Positions 5,037 through 6,982 of a stretch of DNA of 6,982 nt are shown here, piece by piece. How positions within the stretch are numbered: the stretch's first letter is position 1; each line of letters opens with the position of its first letter. Position numbers and translations under genes: made by a program. Source of the stretch: Thermoplasmata archaeon (GTDB taxonomy: Archaea; Thermoplasmatota; E2; UBA202; JdFR-43); the NCBI GenBank assembly GCA_003650975.1, contig QMSU01000052.1:1-6982 (forward strand). Reading direction: 5' to 3'. The notes beneath the pieces were generated by a model. That model was not told the origin of the DNA and made no database searches. It worked only from the letters and a program-made list of their open reading frames with translations.

Positions 5037-6350
5037 TCACTCCTTTATTTCTCCCTTGGTGACAATATTTTTCACCACCTTTTCCACCCGGTTGATTGCA
5101 TCAAGTGCCTTGTTAATTTTATCAATGTCTCCTTCTTCCTTCGCCAGTTCAAGATATCCCTTGGCAATGCAGATGGGATTGAAAAAGTAATGAGATGTCT
5201 CCAGCTTAAACTGTCTTTCCTCATCCAGTGCCCTTTTCATTTCTTCTTCTGCTTTTACTTTATCGGTGATGTCAATTGCCATCTCAAATCTCACCTTTCT
5301 TCCATCAGGCCACCGTATGCCTTTATCCATACACCTGTACCACCTCTTGTTTACCTGATTCTGCCATTCCCATACATAGGTGTTTCCAAAATTTTTGCCA
5401 AGAATTTTTTCATTGGTGCAGAAATCGCACGGTGCATCCAGTTTCTGGAATACCTCATAACATTTCTTTCCCACGATGTCTTTACCAAATGACTTTTTCA
5501 TCACTTCATTTACGTAAAGAATCTCATAGGTCTCGGGGTCTGCCACATACACTGGCTCATCAATACCCTCAAAAATGGATAAAAGCTGTTCCCTCTCCAA
5601 CTTTATTGTTTCTTCCATCCTTTTTCTTTCTGTAATGTCCAGATTCACGCTTATGCTACCTGCGTATTTCCCATCAACTATGAGGGGAGTGGCCGATATC
5701 AAAAGCACCCGTGGCGTGCCATCTTTTCTGTACACGGTTATTTCATATCTGCTTGATTTTCCTGCCCTTCTTTTCTCGGTCTGAGACTCCAGAATATTTT
5801 TTCCATTTTCACCCACCAGATCGAAAATACTTTTGCCAAATAACTCACTCTTTTCGTACCCCACAATCTTCGCAAAGGCATCGTTTACAAAAATCATTTT
5901 CTCATTTTCATCATCTATGCAGATGCCTTCCTGGGCAAGCTCAACAATCTTGGAATATTCATCAGCCAGCTCCTTCAACGTTTCCTCTACCTTCTTTAAA
6001 TCTGTAATATCTCTCATTATCGTTATCACTTGCGTTACCTTTCCCCCTCCATCTTTAATTGGTATTTTTGATGTAACTGTATATATTTTGCTCCCGTGAT
6101 ATTCTGTTCGTTCCTCAGTTTTTAAGGATTCACCTGTCGAAAAAACCCTTTCATATTCTTTATCAACGCCGGTATCTTTCAAAAAGGGAAAAATGTCATA
6201 CAGATTTTTCCCCACCATTTCATCTTTCTTTATCTTTCCCTTCGATAGTTTCTCAATTGCTTTGTTCACAAATAGAATCTTCATATCTCTATTTACCAGG
6301 TGAATAACTTCATCCAAATTATCTAATATAGATTCATGCAATTCCACCAT
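5037..6350 (-). CDS. Triple-PAS sensor with a DHp-like end and no ATPase domain
   Basis: A 437-residue cytoplasmic protein with no membrane segment. There are three PAS domains at about 7-118, 133-243 and 257-365, each ending in a signature such as MRDITDLKK, NLDITERKR or AIDITDKVK and joined by helical linkers. The third carries Cys297, Cys308, Cys311 and Cys340 (KKCYEVF and APCDFCTNEK). The C-terminal 70 residues form a coiled-coil region resembling a HisKA dimerisation domain: FKLETSHYFFNPICIAKGYL (381-400), with His387 in the phosphoacceptor place. The acid normally following the histidine is Tyr388, while Asn391 at H+4 and Pro392 are kept. The protein stops at residue 437, with no HATPase domain and none encoded nearby. 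It could be a phosphotransfer or phosphatase partner of the adjacent receiver, a signalling scaffold, or it may need an ATPase subunit encoded elsewhere. Annotations as a full histidine kinase would be wrong. A TATA box 22 bases upstream supports the start. Confidence 0.85.
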   Translation of the reverse strand: MVELHESILDNLDEVIHLVNRDMKILFVNKAIEKLSKGKIKKDEMVGKNLYDIFPFLKDTGVDKEYERVFSTGESLKTEERTEYHGSKIYTVTSKIPIKDGGGKVTQVITIMRDITDLKKVEETLKELADEYSKIVELAQEGICIDDENEKMIFVNDAFAKIVGYEKSELFGKSIFDLVGENGKNILESQTEKRRAGKSSRYEITVYRKDGTPRVLLISATPLIVDGKYAGSISVNLDITERKRMEETIKLEREQLLSIFEGIDEPVYVADPETYEILYVNEVMKKSFGKDIVGKKCYEVFQKLDAPCDFCTNEKILGKNFGNTYVWEWQNQVNKRWYRCMDKGIRWPDGRKVRFEMAIDITDKVKAEEEMKRALDEERQFKLETSHYFFNPICIAKGYLELAKEEGDIDKINKALDAINRVEKVVKNIVTKGEIKE

Positions 6351-6371
6351 TTCTTTTTCATAAAGAGTATG

Positions 6372-6381
6372 TTATAAAAAT
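6372..6381 (-). promoter_or_regulatory. TATA box of the PAS sensor / receiver unit
   Basis: On the minus strand the site reads ATTTTTATAA and ends 22 bases before the ATG at 6350, the same spacing seen for the hydrolase gene and consistent with a leaderless mRNA. No equally good box lies before the receiver gene, which supports one transcript for both, although a weak AT-rich stretch at 5008-5018 cannot be excluded as a second promoter. Confidence 0.55.
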
Positions 6382-6511
6382 CAATCGAAATTTTAAAAAG
6401 CCGAATCGCCCCTGATGCATCTCCTGTAATTTCAATAGGTATAGAAATGAGAGAGATGTAACCACCTTAATTTCATAAACATCCATTTTGGAGAACCCAT
6501 TTTCTTTAACG
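6382..6511. other. Divergent intergenic region, no recognised gene
   Basis: This AT-rich stretch separates the sensor promoter (minus) from the small basic gene promoter (plus). It contains an 8-base palindrome GATGCATC at 6414-6421, roughly midway between the two promoters, which could be a regulator site but may be chance. A minus-strand frame (6323-6466) stays open for 47 codons but lacks a start codon before its end. I see no tRNA, C/D box RNA or other RNA gene. Confidence 0.4.
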
Positions 6512-6519
6512 TATTTATA
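6512..6519 (+). promoter_or_regulatory. TATA box of the small basic protein gene
   Basis: TATTTATA predicts transcription from about 6541, giving a leader of roughly 15 bases before the GTG at 6557. That leader contains GGGGTGA (6546-6552), whose GGTGA part (6548-6552) pairs with the archaeal 16S 3' end and ends 4 bases before the GTG. This combination favours the GTG at 6557 over the one at 6536. Confidence 0.5.
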
Positions 6520-6556
6520 CTATGTTTCCATTTAGGTGTGGTTATGGGGTGAAATA

Positions 6557-6634
6557 GTGGGAACCAAGAAAAAACAGAAGAGAAAAAAAATACGGAAGCA
6601 CAAAACAAAGAAGGCCAAGAGAAAGCGGAAGTGA
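6557..6634 (+). CDS. Tiny Lys/Arg-rich protein, probably ribosome-associated
   Basis: A 25-residue open frame starting with GTG: MGTKKKQKRKKIRKHK, then TKKAKRKRK. Seventeen of 25 residues are Lys or Arg, plus one His, with no acidic residue; such proteins normally bind RNA. The frame is closed upstream by TAG at 6533 and has its own TATA box and a GGTGA Shine-Dalgarno site, which argues against a chance A-rich stretch. From memory the spacing of basic residues (KKxKRxKIxxHKxKK) resembles the AURKAIP1/COX24 (mS38, bS22-like) family of very short ribosomal proteins. The length also equals that of eL41, although eL41 is richer in Arg and has an N-terminal Trp. It sits 171 bases upstream of psmA, in a position beside a translation- and RNA-related gene cluster. 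An alternative GTG at 6536 would add seven hydrophobic residues (MWLWGEI). Coding status is likely; the family is a guess. Confidence 0.62.
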   Translation: MGTKKKQKRKKIRKHKTKKAKRKRK

Positions 6635-6760
6635 GCAGTTCGGAACCGCAGGTTTTCTACCCTTGCCGGAATCGGTGAAGGTGGATGATTGATGGGCGTT
6701 ATGGTGCGCGCAGTATGGAGTACTCTCCATGTGCATTCACCCCATTACAGCCAACATAAA
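6635..6760. other. Gap before the psmA promoter, with one 16-base dyad
   Basis: No gene or RNA is recognised here. The only clear structure is ATGGAG/CTCCAT (6715-6720 with 6725-6730) around TACT, a perfect 6-bp stem about 30 bases upstream of the psmA box. It may be an operator for psmA or the 3' end of the small-gene transcript. Confidence 0.4.
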
Positions 6761-6768
6761 TTATTTAT
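6761..6768 (+). promoter_or_regulatory. TATA box of psmA
   Basis: TTATTTAT lies 38-45 bases upstream of the psmA ATG, predicting a start near 6790 and a leader of about 15 bases. That leader holds AGGTG at 6796-6800, 5 bases from the ATG, a usable Shine-Dalgarno site. psmA is thus one of the few genes here with a leadered mRNA. Confidence 0.55.
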
Positions 6769-6805
6769 CCCCCTCGCTCATTAATAAGGCAGAATAGGTG
6801 TTATC

Positions 6806-6982
6806 ATGAAACCCCAAATGGCATACGACAGGGCAATTACCGTGTTCTCTCCAGACGGACGTCTCTTCCAGGTGGAGTACGCACGCGAGGCGGTGAAGCG
6901 CGGCACCACCACCGCCGGTATCAAATACAAAAATGGTGTGGTACTCATCGTGGACAAGCGTATCAGCTCACGCCTCATAGAA
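6806..6982 (+). CDS. psmA: Proteasome alpha subunit, N-terminal part
   Basis: The first 59 residues of the 20S proteasome outer-ring subunit, cut by the window edge. The alpha-subunit signature is complete: [20 protein letters not shown] (7-26) followed by [15 protein letters not shown]. Tyr7, Asp8, Pro16 and Tyr25 correspond to the residues that hold the gate open in the Thermoplasma enzyme (Tyr8, Asp9, Pro17, Tyr26). The stretch [20 protein letters not shown] is, from memory, the same as in Thermoplasma, the best taxonomic hint in the window. The lysine pocket that receives activator C-termini falls just beyond the edge. In many archaea psmA heads a cluster with SBDS, Rrp4, Rrp41 and Rrp42; whether that holds here lies outside the window. 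The DNA is GC-rich (38 of 60 at 6841-6900, counted by hand). Confidence 0.96.
   Translation, partial: MKPQMAYDRAITVFSPDGRLFQVEYAREAVKRGTTTAGIKYKNGVVLIVDKRISSRLIE

Noticed and set aside
4545..5784. Several plus-strand open frames rich in Phe, Ser, Pro and His
   Set aside because: They are antisense to the receiver and PAS sensor. Phe/Ser/Leu-rich products are expected from reading Lys/Glu-rich genes backwards.
6323..6466. Minus-strand 47-codon open stretch (contains EITGDASGAIRLFK), possible gene remnant
   Set aside because: There is no ATG, GTG or TTG start before codon 36, it spans the TATA box of the PAS sensor gene and overlaps its first codons in another frame. An open stretch of this length is not improbable by chance, and I recognise no family.
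6536..6556. Upstream GTG start adding MWLWGEI to the small basic protein
   Set aside because: It lies only 17 bases after the TATA box, closer than for other genes here and upstream of the predicted transcription start, while the GTG at 6557 has a GGTGA site at proper spacing. It is not fully excluded.
6542..6736. Minus-strand open frame with a membrane-like hydrophobic run
   Set aside because: The hydrophobic stretch is the reverse complement of the Lys/Arg-rich codons of the small basic gene (AAA and AAG become Phe and Leu), so it is a shadow. It has no promoter or ribosome-binding site of its own.
1..6982. tRNA, rRNA, CRISPR array, transposase or integrase
   Set aside because: I read both strands for tRNA arm patterns, regularly spaced repeats and recombinase motifs and saw none. 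No tandem or long direct repeats are visible.

Overview
This window is archaeal, and its best-supported affinity is Thermoplasmata (Euryarchaeota). The first 59 residues of a proteasome alpha subunit lie at the right edge and, from memory, closely resemble the Thermoplasma protein. The aminoacyl-tRNA synthetase is of the archaeal AsnRS type. Most genes have a T/A-rich box about 20-30 bases upstream of the start codon and no Shine-Dalgarno site, as expected for leaderless archaeal transcripts. The exact lineage cannot be fixed from this sequence.

Layout from left to right. Bases 1-281 (minus strand) are the N-terminal part of a very AT-rich gene for an exported protein, cut by the window edge. 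Bases 485-2062 (minus) encode a secreted, probably surface-anchored GH39-like glycoside hydrolase. A short divergent promoter region separates it from a gamma-class carbonic-anhydrase-like protein (2148-2633, plus). Next come asparaginyl-tRNA synthetase asnS (2770-4062, plus) and a Nudix hydrolase resembling ADP-ribose pyrophosphatases (4059-4463, plus). The Nudix start codon overlaps the asnS stop as ATGA.

A convergent two-gene signalling cassette follows on the minus strand: a three-PAS cytoplasmic sensor (5037-6350) and a stand-alone receiver (4533-4979). The sensor ends in a dimerisation/histidine-phosphotransfer helix region and has no ATPase domain. Beyond it, on the plus strand, is a 25-codon, extremely Lys/Arg-rich open frame (6557-6634) that looks like a tiny ribosome-associated protein. 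Last comes the start of psmA (6806 to the edge), which in many archaea heads the proteasome/exosome gene cluster.

The housekeeping genes and the hydrolase are GC-richer than the signalling pair, and the left-edge gene is far AT-richer than everything else. This patchwork suggests accessory insertions around a conserved backbone. The items most worth a second look are the sensor/receiver pair, where the sensor lacks a kinase domain and the base-like acid after the histidine and the receiver has a loop insertion and lacks the conserved Lys, and the unannotatably small basic protein next to psmA.
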